This document shows positions 40,959-49,699 of a DNA stretch of 64,000 nt, in pieces. Location of the stretch: NCBI RefSeq assembly GCF_037940415.1, contig NZ_CP149798.1, positions 1,608,501-1,672,500 on the forward strand, given 5' to 3'. Each line of letters opens with the position of its first letter. Position 1 is the first letter of the stretch. Both the position numbers and the translations under genes were made by a program. The stretch is from Streptomyces sp. f51. GTDB taxonomy: Bacteria; Actinomycetota; Actinomycetes; Streptomycetales; Streptomycetaceae. The notes under the pieces are model-generated. The model ran no database searches. It saw nothing but the letters and a program-made list of their open reading frames with translations, and was not told the origin of the DNA.

Positions 40959-41732
40959 CTACGCGGAACGTGTCGTCAGTCCCGCGGCCCCCGCCGCCGT
41001 GACCAGCACCTGCCGCAGCATCGCGGGCGTGAGCCGCCCGGTGAAGGTGTTCCGCTGACTGACGTGGAAGCACCCGAAGAGCTCGACAAAAGCGGGACCG
41101 GCACGCGCGTCGTCCCGTTCCGGTTGTCGTACGAGCGTCACCCGGGCCCCGTGGGCGAACACCGGACGGGGCCGCGGCACCGTCCACCCCGCCTCCGCGA
41201 GGGCGGGCAGCGCGGCCTGCCAGCCGAAGGCCCCGAGGACGACCACCGCGCGCACCGTCGGCCGCAGCAACCCCAGTTCCCTGACGAGCCAGGGCCGGCA
41301 GGTGTCCCGCTCCTGGGGCGTCGGCTTGTTGGCGGGAGGCGCGCAGTGCACGGGAGAGGTGACGCGCACCCCGTACAGCTCCAGTCCGTCGTCCGCGCTC
41401 ACCGAGGTGCCCTGGGAGGCGAGCCCGACGTCGTGCAGCGCCGCGTACAGCACGTCACCCGACCGGTCCCCGGTGAACATCCGCCCGGTCCGGTTGCCGC
41501 CGTGCGCGGCGGGGGCGAGCCCGAGAAGGAGCAGAGAGGCGTCGGGCGGCCCGAACCCGGGCACCGGGCGCCCCCAGTACGTCTGGTCGGCGAAGGCGAC
41601 ACGCCTGACGGTGGCCACCTCTTCGCGCCAGACGACGAGCCGCGGGCAGGCCCGGCAGCCGGCGATCCGCGTGTCGAGCACCGCGAGGTCGGCGGAGCCG
41701 GCCGCGCCCTCCGCCGGAGCGCCGCTGTCCAT
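40959..41732 (-). CDS. Family 5 uracil-DNA glycosylase (UDGb type)
   Basis: A 257-residue base-excision repair enzyme that removes uracil, and often hypoxanthine, from DNA. Motif 1 is LGLAPAAHGGNRTGRMF and motif 2 is CFHVSQRNTFTGRLT, both typical of UDGb. Cysteines in GCRACPRL, SPVHCAPP, DTCRPW and FGCFHVS can hold the [4Fe-4S] cluster. The ATG at 41732 lies 6 bp after TACGGT, a leaderless layout. That box lacks the TTGTCAGTG element, so the gene is not part of the predicted damage regulon. Confidence 0.93.
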   Translation of the reverse strand: MDSGAPAEGAAGSADLAVLDTRIAGCRACPRLVVWREEVATVRRVAFADQTYWGRPVPGFGPPDASLLLLGLAPAAHGGNRTGRMFTGDRSGDVLYAALHDVGLASQGTSVSADDGLELYGVRVTSPVHCAPPANKPTPQERDTCRPWLVRELGLLRPTVRAVVVLGAFGWQAALPALAEAGWTVPRPRPVFAHGARVTLVRQPERDDARAGPAFVELFGCFHVSQRNTFTGRLTPAMLRQVLVTAAGAAGLTTRSA

Positions 41733-41814
41733 GTCACCACCGTACGACCGCTCGGCCCGCGCCCGGTCCCCGCTCTCCACCCTTCACCCCTCTCCCCTCT
41801 CCCCCGCCGTCCCT

Positions 41815-43347
41815 CTAGGTCATCTCCGCCCCGAGCGCCAGGAACCCGCAGATCAGCAGGAACAGGATGGCGAGGAGGGGCCAGATGAAGCGGAGGTACT
41901 TGTCGTAGCCGACCTTGGCGAGGGCGACGCCGCCGATGGTGACGGCCGTGGTGGGGACCCAGAGGTTCATCCAGCCGCTGGCGGCCTGCCAGGCGGTGAC
42001 GACGACCGCGCGGGAGACACCCGCGAAGTCCGCGAGCGGGGCCAGGATCGGCATGGCGAGGGTCGCGTGGCCCGAGGTGGAGGGGATGAGGAAGGCCAGC
42101 GGCAGGTTCACGACGAAGACGATGATCGCGAAAAGACTGGAGGAGGTGCCCTCCACCACGCCCTCGATGGAGTGCAGGACCGTGTCGGTGATCTTCGAGT
42201 TGTTCATGATCACGGTGACTCCGCGGGCCAGCACGATCACCAGCGCCGGTGACATGAAATCCGCGGCGCCCTGGACGATCGTCGCGCTCAGCTTCTGCTC
42301 GCCCATCCGCGCCACCACCCCGACCAGCACCGCCGCGCACAGGAACAGGGCGGCCAGTTCCGGGAAGGACCAGCCGAGCTCGAACCCGTACGGCCGCGCG
42401 TCCGCCTTGCCGCTGAGCGCGCTGGACCACGGCACGACGGAGAAGATCATGAAGGCGAAGACCAGCCCCGTGGTGACGAGGACCGCCTTGTGCAGACCCG
42501 TCAGCTCCGGAACCTCACCGGCCGCTTCCCGGGCGTGCTCGCGGTCCCCCGGCAGGAACCCGGTGATGGAACGTTCCGGGTCCTTCCGCACCCGGTGGGC
42601 GTACCGGATGACGTACGTGATCGTGACCGCCGTCAGCACGACCCACATCACGAACCGCAGCACGATGCCGTCGCCGAGCGAGATGCCGGCGGCGGACGAG
42701 GCGACGCCCGTGGCGAAGGGGTTCACCGTCGAGCAGAGCACCCCGATGCCGGCCCCGAGGATGATCGTGCCGACCGCCACCATCCGGTCGTAGCCGAGCG
42801 CCAGCATCAACGGCACGATCAGTCCGTAGAACCCCAGCGTCTCCTCGGCGAAGCCCTCCACCGTTCCCAGCACCGAGAACACCAGCATGATGCCCGCGAT
42901 GAGCAATGCCCCGCGCGCCCGCAACCGGTGGGCGAGGAGGCCGATCCCCCGGTCGAGGGCACCTGTCGCGAACACCACCGTGATGAACGCCCCGATGGCG
43001 AGCACGAAGAGGAACACGCCCGCGCTGCCGTACAGTTCACCGGCGAAATCCGGCCCGACCCGCGCGGTCTTCTCGTCCAGGATTCCGTAGAGGCCGTTGA
43101 CGGGCGACAGGAAGAGGTCGTTCAGGCGGTCGACGAAGCTCTGGCCCGAGTCGACCCGGTGGTACGTGCCCTGGATCGGCCTGCCCTCGGGCGTACGGTC
43201 GTACTGCCCCGCCGGGATCAGGAACGCCAGCGCCCACACGGCGATCGTGACGATCGCGAGGACGGTCAGCGCGCTCGGGAACGTGAACCTGCGCTGGTGC
43301 GGCGGCTCTTCGGCGGCGGGCGCCTCGGTGCCGGTCGGGGTGGTCAC
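41815..43347 (-). CDS. YfcC-family membrane transporter
   Basis: A 510-residue protein with about twelve membrane segments, similar to YfcC/ArcD-like carriers of the ion transporter superfamily. Motifs are FPSALTVLAIVTIAVWALAF, GTVEGFAEETLGFYGLIVPL, CSTVNPFATGVASSAAGIS and AFLIPSTSGHATLAMPILAPL. Relatives exchange basic amino acids, C4-dicarboxylates or peptides; the substrate is unknown. GTG at 43347 is 19 bp after the stop of the M20 peptidase gene, so the two form an operon. This makes uptake of a peptide or amino acid that the peptidase handles plausible. Confidence 0.87.
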   Translation of the reverse strand: MTTPTGTEAPAAEEPPHQRRFTFPSALTVLAIVTIAVWALAFLIPAGQYDRTPEGRPIQGTYHRVDSGQSFVDRLNDLFLSPVNGLYGILDEKTARVGPDFAGELYGSAGVFLFVLAIGAFITVVFATGALDRGIGLLAHRLRARGALLIAGIMLVFSVLGTVEGFAEETLGFYGLIVPLMLALGYDRMVAVGTIILGAGIGVLCSTVNPFATGVASSAAGISLGDGIVLRFVMWVVLTAVTITYVIRYAHRVRKDPERSITGFLPGDREHAREAAGEVPELTGLHKAVLVTTGLVFAFMIFSVVPWSSALSGKADARPYGFELGWSFPELAALFLCAAVLVGVVARMGEQKLSATIVQGAADFMSPALVIVLARGVTVIMNNSKITDTVLHSIEGVVEGTSSSLFAIIVFVVNLPLAFLIPSTSGHATLAMPILAPLADFAGVSRAVVVTAWQAASGWMNLWVPTTAVTIGGVALAKVGYDKYLRFIWPLLAILFLLICGFLALGAEMT

Positions 43348-43366
43348 CGGACCGCCCTGTCCCGGC

Positions 43367-44719
43367 TCAGGCGTCCGCCCGCGCGCGGAAGCCTTCGGCG
43401 TATTCCCGTACGAACGCGCACATCGCCACGACCGTGTTGCGCAGTTCGGAGAACAGGACGCATTCGTTCGGGGCGTGCAGATTGCACATGCTGTCCTGCG
43501 CCCCGAAGAGCAGCACCTCGGCGTCGGGCGCGGCGCGTGCGAGCCCGTTGACCAGCGGGATCGACCCTCCGGTCGCGACGTACGACGCGTCCTCGCCCCA
43601 GGCCTCGCGCAGCGCGGTGAGCGCGGCGCGGTAGGCGGGACCGCCCGTCGATGCCTCGTACCCGGGGCCCGTGTCCCCCGGTGTGACCGTGAGCGGGATA
43701 CCGAAGGGCCGCAGCAAGCTGAGGTGGTCGACCAGCCTGGCGCGCGCCTCCTTGGCGTCCTGGCGCGGGTGGAAGCGGAGGTTGAGCTTGGCGCGGGCGT
43801 ACGGGACGACGGCGGAGGCCGCGTGTTCGACACCCGGCGCGTCCAGGCCGATGACCGTGATCGCGGGCCCGCTCCACAGCCGCTCGCCGAGGCTCCCGCT
43901 GCCGATCAGCGGGACCCCCTCGCGGACCCCGGCGAGTTCGCGGAACTCGTCCTCGGTGTACGTCGTTCCGCTCCACGGCTCACGCCTCAGCCCCGCGACG
44001 GCCACGTCGCCGTGCACATCGTGCAGCGTGGACAGGGCGGTCAGGAGCACGATCAGCGCGTCCGGCGCGGCACCGCCGAACTCGCCGCTGTGCCGGGGTT
44101 CCTGGAGGGTGCGCACCTCGACCACGACCTCGGCCGCGCCCCGCAGCCCGGTGGTCAGGGTGGGGGTGCCGGGGCGGAGGTTGCCCAGGTCGGCGATGAC
44201 CATGGCGTCGCAAGCGAACCGCTCAGGATCACTGGGCGGATAGTCGTCGAAGGGGCTGCCGTACTCCTCCTGCCCCTCGAAGACGATCTTCACCCCGACC
44301 GGAGGCCGCCCCTCGTACGCCCGGAGCATGCCCAGGTGGGCGATCACGTTGGACTTGTCGTCGGCGATCCCGCGGGCCCGGAGCCCGCCCTCGACGGGGG
44401 TCGGCTCGAAGGGCGGCGACAACCACAGCTTCTCGTCGCCGGGCGGCTGCACGTCGTAGTGCGAGTAGAGCAGGACGGTCGGCGCGGCGGGGTCCGGCGG
44501 CGGGATCTCCCCGAAGATCACGGGGGCGGTACCGGGGAGATCGATGCTCTCGACGCGCTCCACCCCGGCATCCCGCAGCAGTCCCACGAGGAGATCGTGG
44601 GCCTCACGCACGGGCTCGGCCGGGAAGCCTGGAAAGGCGACGGAGGGGATGGCCGCGAGGCGCTCCAGATCGGCGCGCAGACCGTCCATCAACGCGTCGA
44701 CCTTCGCTGCTGTCTGCAC
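43367..44719 (-). CDS. M20-family dipeptidase/metallopeptidase
   Basis: A 450-residue zinc peptidase. The metal ligands lie in YSHYDVQPPGDEKLW (His and Asp), RGIADDKSNVIAHL (bridging Asp), IVFEGQEEYGSP (catalytic Glu pair) and the C-terminal LHAPNECV (His). A dimerisation domain sits in the middle. Relatives cleave dipeptides or acylated amino acids in the cytosol. GTG at 44719 follows a purine-rich GGAGAGGGG. It heads the operon with the YfcC transporter. Confidence 0.92.
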   Translation of the reverse strand: MQTAAKVDALMDGLRADLERLAAIPSVAFPGFPAEPVREAHDLLVGLLRDAGVERVESIDLPGTAPVIFGEIPPPDPAAPTVLLYSHYDVQPPGDEKLWLSPPFEPTPVEGGLRARGIADDKSNVIAHLGMLRAYEGRPPVGVKIVFEGQEEYGSPFDDYPPSDPERFACDAMVIADLGNLRPGTPTLTTGLRGAAEVVVEVRTLQEPRHSGEFGGAAPDALIVLLTALSTLHDVHGDVAVAGLRREPWSGTTYTEDEFRELAGVREGVPLIGSGSLGERLWSGPAITVIGLDAPGVEHAASAVVPYARAKLNLRFHPRQDAKEARARLVDHLSLLRPFGIPLTVTPGDTGPGYEASTGGPAYRAALTALREAWGEDASYVATGGSIPLVNGLARAAPDAEVLLFGAQDSMCNLHAPNECVLFSELRNTVVAMCAFVREYAEGFRARADA

Positions 44720-44853
44720 CCTCGGGCCCCTCTCCTGTTCCCCGCACGGCGTCACCGACAGCCTCCGCCCGCCCGGAGGGCCACGCATCCGGTGTGGTCC
44801 GTGCGACGGAAAAGGCATGCGGTGTGCCGAGCCACGGGCATTAGAGTCGGGTC

Positions 44854-45636
44854 ATGGCTTCTCAGGGTGCTGACCGGGAGACGAAGGGCGCGGGCCCCGC
44901 GGGCGGGCGCTGCGCGGACGGCGGTGGGGCCGCCACGACCGGCTCAGGCCCCGGCGCCGGGCACACCTCCGGAAAAGACTCCGGCGACGACCCCGGGGCC
45001 ACTTCGAGGACGGGCTCCAGGACCGCTGCCGGAAACGGTCCCGGCACTGCTTCGAGGACCGCTTCCGGGACGGGACCCGGTGCCGGCGCGGGAACGAAGG
45101 ACGGAGCCGGCGCGGCTTCCGGGAACGCCGCCGCAGTCGAGGCCGCCGTCGCCGCCGCGCCCGCCGGCGGCGAGAGCGTGCGGGTCGACGCCTGGATCTG
45201 GTCCGTGCGTCTCGTCAAGACCCGCTCGATCGGTGCGACGGCCTGCAAGGGCGGTCATGTTCGGGTCAACGGGGAGCGCGTCAAGCCCGCGTACTCGGTC
45301 CGGGTCGGCGACGAGGTACGCGTCTGGCACGAGGGCCGTGAACGGGTCGTCATCGTGAAGCGTGTGATCCGCAAGCGGGTCGGCGCTCCCGTGGCCGCCG
45401 AATGCTTCGTCGACAACAGTCCGCCGCCCCCGCCGCGCGAGGCCGTGGCTCCGGCCGGTGTCCGGGACCGGGGCGCGGGACGCCCGACCAAGCGGGACCG
45501 CCGCGACATGGAACGCCTGCGGGGAATGCAGACCGGTTCCTCAGGCCCCGTCCGGACCTCGGGCCCCTCCACGGGACCCACCGGCCCGGCCAGGTCCTCG
45601 GGCACGAACGGGCCCACGGGCTCCTCCCGCCACTGA
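44854..45636 (+). CDS. S4-domain RNA-binding protein (Hsp15-like) with long disordered N-terminus
   Basis: A 260-residue protein. Residues 108-165 form an S4 RNA-binding domain: VRVDAWIWSVRLVKTRS, GHVRVNGERVKPAYSVRVGD and RERVVIVKRVIRKRVG. The Hsp15 family rescues stalled 50S ribosomal subunits. The first 105 residues are only Gly, Ala, Thr, Ser and Pro with few charges, and the tail after 190 is also disordered. TAGAGT stands 6 bp before the ATG, giving a leaderless mRNA, which supports translation of the disordered head. It is divergent from the M20 peptidase gene. Confidence 0.88.
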   Translation: MASQGADRETKGAGPAGGRCADGGGAATTGSGPGAGHTSGKDSGDDPGATSRTGSRTAAGNGPGTASRTASGTGPGAGAGTKDGAGAASGNAAAVEAAVAAAPAGGESVRVDAWIWSVRLVKTRSIGATACKGGHVRVNGERVKPAYSVRVGDEVRVWHEGRERVVIVKRVIRKRVGAPVAAECFVDNSPPPPPREAVAPAGVRDRGAGRPTKRDRRDMERLRGMQTGSSGPVRTSGPSTGPTGPARSSGTNGPTGSSRH

Positions 45637-45686
45637 AGCCGCTGCCGCCCGCCGTTCCGCAGTGACGAGCGGCACGACGCCCGCCG

Positions 45687-46136
45687 TCACACCGCGCGTC
45701 CCGTCCGCAGGCGCACCAGGCGGAGCAGTTCGGCCGTGTGGCCGCGCCTGGCCCAGGCGATCAGTCCGAGCGGCAGCATCAGGATGAGCGGGGTCGCCAC
45801 ATAGGGTCCGTGGACGACGGTGACGTTGACGATGAACGCGCCCACCATCAACGCGCTGAGCGCCGTCGCGGCCACGGAGTCCAGCAGCGGGACCAACAGG
45901 GCGAGTCCTCCGGCGAGTTCGAGGGCTCCGATGATGTACATACCGGTGTGGCCCCAGCCCAGCTTGTCGAACGCTTCCGTCGCCGAGGGGTGGGCGATCA
46001 GCTTCGGAAGGGCGCTCGCGAACGCGTAGAACAGGCCGAGCACGACCTGAAGGGCGGTCAGGGAGACACGGGCGGCCCGGGATCGGGGGGTGACGGCGGC
46101 CCGGGTGGCGTTCAGGGGGAGGCTGGTCTCGGACAC
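45687..46136 (-). CDS. DoxX-family membrane protein
   Basis: A 149-residue protein with four helices. Family motifs are LQVVLGLFYAFASALPKL, the helix GMYIIGALELAGGLALLVP and VNVTVVHGP. DoxX-like proteins act in membrane redox or stress defence; no exact role is known. GTG at 46136 follows AGGAG by 6 bp. It is 31 bp downstream of the methyltransferase stop on the same strand, so the two may be one operon. Confidence 0.88.
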   Translation of the reverse strand: MSETSLPLNATRAAVTPRSRAARVSLTALQVVLGLFYAFASALPKLIAHPSATEAFDKLGWGHTGMYIIGALELAGGLALLVPLLDSVAATALSALMVGAFIVNVTVVHGPYVATPLILMLPLGLIAWARRGHTAELLRLVRLRTGRAV

Positions 46137-46167
46137 GGTGTTCTCCTGTGGGAAGCGGTGGTTGCTT

Positions 46168-46917
46168 TCACAGGGGTAGACCGGGGAACCACCGAGAACT
46201 CATCGGCGCCGAAGGGGATGTGTGCCGTCCGACCGGCGCTGATCCCTTCACGGCCCTCACCCACATCCCGTCCTCCGTCAGATACCGGTCGACCTTGAGC
46301 CCCGCCTCCGCCAGGGCCTCTTCGAAGGCGTCCTTCGTCAGCTCGCGGGACAGGAACGTCTGGGTCCAGGTGGCGTCCGGGAACGTGTATTCCGCGCGCA
46401 CCGAGTCGACTCCGTCCCCGACCGGTTCGGCGGACAGGATGCGGACGACGAATCCGGACGGATCCTTGCGCTCGCGTGGCACGTCGGTGTGGTAGTTCTC
46501 GCCCTCGCGCTGGATCAACACACAGCCGTCGTCCGCCACATGGCGGGCGCAGGTGTCCAGGATCGCCCGTCTCACCCGGATGTCACCGGCGTGCACGAGG
46601 AACGACGCCAGCAGAACGACGTCGAAGGTCTCGCCGAGGTCGAGGCCCTCGATGCTGCCGCGTATCCGGCGCGCCCCTCGGACGTGTTCCAGCATGTCGG
46701 CGGACTCGTCCACCGCCGTGACCGCGAAACCGAGTTCGAGGAGCGGGTGGGTCATCCTGCCGACCCCGCTGCCCAGTTCCAGGATGTGCGCGGCGGCGGG
46801 CACCGCGGCGGTGATGACGTCCGGTTCGGTTCCGACGGGGAGGCGGGCGTAGAGCTCGACCGCGCAGCCGTCCGGTGTGATGGCACCGGGTCCCGTGCCT
46901 TCGCATCCCTCACGCAT
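46168..46917 (-). CDS. SAM-dependent methyltransferase
   Basis: A 249-residue class I methyltransferase. Motif I is HILELGSGVGRMTHPLLELG, followed by the acidic AVDESADML and a post-motif LASFLVHAGD. The substrate is unknown. I chose the ATG at 46917 (MREGCEGTGPGAITPDG) because AGGATCGAA directly precedes it and the conserved part begins there; an ATG 12 bp upstream is also in frame. It is probably co-transcribed with the DoxX gene. Confidence 0.87.
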   Translation of the reverse strand: MREGCEGTGPGAITPDGCAVELYARLPVGTEPDVITAAVPAAAHILELGSGVGRMTHPLLELGFAVTAVDESADMLEHVRGARRIRGSIEGLDLGETFDVVLLASFLVHAGDIRVRRAILDTCARHVADDGCVLIQREGENYHTDVPRERKDPSGFVVRILSAEPVGDGVDSVRAEYTFPDATWTQTFLSRELTKDAFEEALAEAGLKVDRYLTEDGMWVRAVKGSAPVGRHTSPSAPMSSRWFPGLPL

Positions 46918-47090
46918 TTCGATCCTCATACCCGTCCAACGGACGGCCTCCGTGGGCCCGTTCCTCCCCCCTGTCACTCGTTCGAGTGATGTGTTCGAGA
47001 GGCTCCCCGTTCGAACTCCGGACCGGTGGGACGGGCGAGTTCCTGTCCGGCGATTCGCGTGGCCGGACGTGCGGGAATCGGGGGCCCGCC

Positions 47091-48077
47091 CTAGAGCGCG
47101 AACCAGCCGCGTCCTCCGTACCAGTGCCCGCCCCCGCGCAGATGGTCGGCCACCGCGCGCTCGACGCTGTTCCGCCGAGGCAGTTCGTCGAGCGGGAGGT
47201 CCGGATCGCCGAAGACGAACCCGATGGGCAGGGTGTCGTCCGGAGTCCGCTCCTCGTCCAGCAGGTGGAAGCGGTCCTGGAAGCGAATGATGTTGGAGTC
47301 GGCCGGCAGATAGCGCTTCAGCTGCGGGTCGAGCAGCCAGGAGTCGCAGACGGCTGTCTCATGGCGCTCCTCCGGATAGTGGCGGGCGAAGAACTCCCGG
47401 GCCAGGGCGAGCGAACGGTCGCACGCGGCGGGGGAGAGCGGGCCGCGGAAGTCGGTGATGTGCAGGCTCAGACAGGGGGTGCCGGGGTCGGGGGCCGGTC
47501 CCGAAGCCGCAAGCGCCGCGGCCGTGCGCCGTCCCAGCAGCACCCGCTGGAACTGGAGCCGGCCCAGCTGGAACAGCTCGCCGTGGAAATGCAGGGCGAG
47601 CCACCAGGGAAACAGCAGTCCGGGGCCGCCAGCTCTTCTGTGGTGCACGGACACATGCCGGCCGAGGTCGGCGAGCGTGCGCCGCGAGACGTCCTCGGGC
47701 ACCCCGCGTTCTTTGTGATGGGCGCGGACATACGGGAGCGCCACAATGAAGACATACAGGTGGAAGCAGCGCCCGAGAAGACCCGCCGTCTCGGGGAAGG
47801 CGGGCGGTTCCCAGCCTTTCCCGATGCCTCCCATGTCCCGCACGAAGCGGGTGACGCAGCGTGCGAGGAGGGTCATGGCCTCCGGTTCGGCGGCGAGCTT
47901 GGCCCGCAGGGCGACGAGGTCGTTGATGTGTTCATGGGGCACGGAGAGGTCGAGCAGGATGTCGGGCAGTGCGTCGGCGTCCGGGAGCACCGCTTCCCGC
48001 AGGTCGCAGTCCTCGCTCTCCAGGTCCCTCAGCCACTCCGCGGTCCTCGCGTCCGCCCGCAGCGTTTCCAGCAGCAC
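47091..48077 (-). CDS. Acyltransferase-like protein (N-terminal helical plus GNAT-like C-terminal domain)
   Basis: A 328-residue cytosolic protein. The N-terminal 140 residues are helical (LLETLRADARTAEWLR, LLARCVTRFVRDMGG). The rest is an alpha/beta domain with LHFHGELFQLGRLQFQRVL, LHITDFRGPLSPAACDRSL and CDSWLLDPQLKRYLPADSNI, which resembles the bacterial GNAT-like acyltransferase family of unknown substrate. The GTG at 48077 has GGAGG 5 bp upstream; a longer frame to 48134 lacks a site. It is divergent from a small membrane protein gene. Confidence 0.7.
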   Translation of the reverse strand: MLLETLRADARTAEWLRDLESEDCDLREAVLPDADALPDILLDLSVPHEHINDLVALRAKLAAEPEAMTLLARCVTRFVRDMGGIGKGWEPPAFPETAGLLGRCFHLYVFIVALPYVRAHHKERGVPEDVSRRTLADLGRHVSVHHRRAGGPGLLFPWWLALHFHGELFQLGRLQFQRVLLGRRTAAALAASGPAPDPGTPCLSLHITDFRGPLSPAACDRSLALAREFFARHYPEERHETAVCDSWLLDPQLKRYLPADSNIIRFQDRFHLLDEERTPDDTLPIGFVFGDPDLPLDELPRRNSVERAVADHLRGGGHWYGGRGWFAL

Positions 48078-48169
48078 CGTCGCCTCCCCCGGCGGCCGTC
48101 GGGCGACCGCTCTCCCTTGGTGAACGTGCACCACGAAGAGTACGTTTCCTCGTAGGAGTGGTGATCCTG

Positions 48170-48481
48170 ATGCGTACGGGCAGTGAACCGGTGACAGCGC
48201 GCAGTGCTCTGCGGATGCGCTTCTGGCTGAGCGTCTGGGGCCTGATCTGGGCCGTCTTCGGGACGGTCGCGTTCATCCTCGTGGGCCGGCCCGGGTGGGC
48301 CGCCGCGTGCGCCGTGCTGTGGGTGGTCGTCACGGTCGACATGACCATGATTCTTCGGCACATCAGGCAGGGACCGCACTACCAGCCGGGCCGTGACGTC
48401 CCGCCGTACGAGCCCGTGGACGAGCGGCGCCGTTACCGGCCGCCGGAGCGTCGTCGGCCGTCGAGGCCGTCGCACCCCTGA
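48170..48481 (+). CDS. Small membrane protein (DUF6343-like)
   Basis: A 103-residue protein with two membrane helices (FWLSVWGLIWAVFGTVAFIL and AACAVLWVVVTVDMTMIL) and a charged, Arg/Pro-rich cytosolic tail. It has no enzymatic motif. The start is ATG 48170 or GTG 48161; AGGAG lies a little far upstream of the former and too near the latter. The DUF number is from memory. Confidence 0.72.
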   Translation: MRTGSEPVTARSALRMRFWLSVWGLIWAVFGTVAFILVGRPGWAAACAVLWVVVTVDMTMILRHIRQGPHYQPGRDVPPYEPVDERRRYRPPERRRPSRPSHP

Positions 48482-48582
48482 AATCCGGCCGGGCGGTCAC
48501 GCCGGCTCCCGCGGACACGCTGCCCCCGCGGTCGGGCCCCGCCGATGGAAGCGCCACCCCGCGCCGCCCCGCAGTGGTCGCT

Positions 48583-48963
48583 TTACGAGTCGAAGCGGGC
48601 GGCTTCCAAATACTGCGGCTTGGGGTCGAGCGCTGCCGCCAGTCTGAAGTGCCGCTTCGCCTGCTCGGGGCGCCGCTGGCGTTCATAGGTGCGGGCGAGC
48701 GCGAAGTGAGCGAACGCGTTGTCCGGCTCGCGCTCCAGAACGATCGTGAACTCCAGCTCGGCGGGCCGCAGTTGCGCGGCGGCGAAGAAGGCGCGCGCAC
48801 GCAGCAGCCGGGCCGCCGTGTTCTCCGGGTGGGCGGCGATGACGGGGTCGAGCAGCTTCACCGCACCCCGGGGGTCGCGCGCGGCGAGCAACTGCTCGGC
48901 GGCGCGGAAGTCGATGACGTGCGTCTCGGGAGTACGTCCGATCGATCCGCTGGTCTCGGGCAC
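48583..48963 (-). CDS. Tetratricopeptide-repeat protein
   Basis: A 126-residue protein with about three TPR units: AAEQLLAARDPRGAVKLLDP, AARLLRARAFFAAAQLRPAE and AFAHFALARTYERQRRPEQA. TPR helices form a protein-binding groove; the partner is unknown. GTG at 48963 has GGAAGGA upstream. It lies 50 bp after coaE on the same strand and may be read through from the coaE promoter. Confidence 0.85.
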   Translation of the reverse strand: MPETSGSIGRTPETHVIDFRAAEQLLAARDPRGAVKLLDPVIAAHPENTAARLLRARAFFAAAQLRPAELEFTIVLEREPDNAFAHFALARTYERQRRPEQAKRHFRLAAALDPKPQYLEAARFDS

Positions 48964-49013
48964 GGCAGAGTCCTTCCCTCGCTGCAAGGGTTCAACGCCC
49001 CTTCGGAGGGACG

Positions 49014-49622
49014 CTATTCCTGGGGTGTACGGGCTCTGCGCACGAGATCGGCCCATACGTCCCCTACGCGCCGTCGCAGTTCCTCCAGCGCCACGTCGTT
49101 GTCGATGACGATGTCCGCGATCGCCAGGCGCTTGTCGCGCGAGGCCTGGGCCGCCATGCGCGCTCGGGCGTCCTCCTCGGTCATGCCGCGCAGCCGCACG
49201 AGGCGGTCGAGCTGGGTCTCGGGGCGGGCGTCGACGACGATCACGAGGTCGTACAGAGCGGCCAGACCGTTCTCCGCGAGCAGGGGCACGTCGTGGACGA
49301 CCACGGCCTCTTCGGGCGCGGCGTCCTCCAGCGCGCGGGAGCGGCTGCCGACCAGGGGGTGCACGATCGAGTTCAGGACGGCGAGCTTCTTCGGGTCGGC
49401 GAAGACGATCGAGCCGAGCTTCGGCCGGTCCAGACTCCCGTCCGGAGCCAGGACGTCCGCGCCGAAGGCCTCGACGACCGCCGCCAGCCCGGGAGTTCCG
49501 GGCGCTACGACCTCCCGCGCGATCCTGTCGGCGTCGATCAGTACCGCGCCGTGCTCGACGAGCAGCCGTGACACTTCGCTCTTGCCGGCGCCGATACCGC
49601 CGGTCAGGCCCACCTTCAGCAT
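49014..49622 (-). CDS. coaE: Dephospho-CoA kinase
   Basis: A 202-residue P-loop kinase that phosphorylates the 3'-hydroxyl of the ribose of dephospho-CoA, the last step of coenzyme A synthesis. Walker A is [17 protein letters not shown], and motifs [30 protein letters not shown] and RMAAQ are family-specific. I chose ATG 49622 since the protein then opens MLKVGLTGG, and TAAGCT of the damage-type promoter ends 7 bp before it (leaderless). Confidence 0.96.
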   Translation of the reverse strand: MLKVGLTGGIGAGKSEVSRLLVEHGAVLIDADRIAREVVAPGTPGLAAVVEAFGADVLAPDGSLDRPKLGSIVFADPKKLAVLNSIVHPLVGSRSRALEDAAPEEAVVVHDVPLLAENGLAALYDLVIVVDARPETQLDRLVRLRGMTEEDARARMAAQASRDKRLAIADIVIDNDVALEELRRRVGDVWADLVRRARTPQE

Positions 49623-49629
49623 GCCTGGC

Positions 49630-49652
49630 AGCTTAGGGCCTGCCACTGACAG
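49630..49652 (-). promoter_or_regulatory. PafBC-type promoter of coaE
   Basis: On the minus strand: CTGTCAGTG (49644-49652), 8 bp, TAAGCT (49630-49635), 7 bp, ATG. Same layout as the repair-gene promoters. Confidence 0.75.
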
Positions 49653-49661
49653 TCACTCCCT

Positions 49662-49681
49662 CCGGGGCCCGGAAGCCCCGG
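49662..49681 (-). terminator. Hairpin after the PAC2 gene
   Basis: CCGGGGC (49662-49668) pairs with GCCCCGG (49675-49681) across 6 nt, 19 bp after the PAC2 stop and before the coaE promoter. Confidence 0.6.
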
Positions 49682-49699
49682 GAACCGGGGAGGAAGGGG

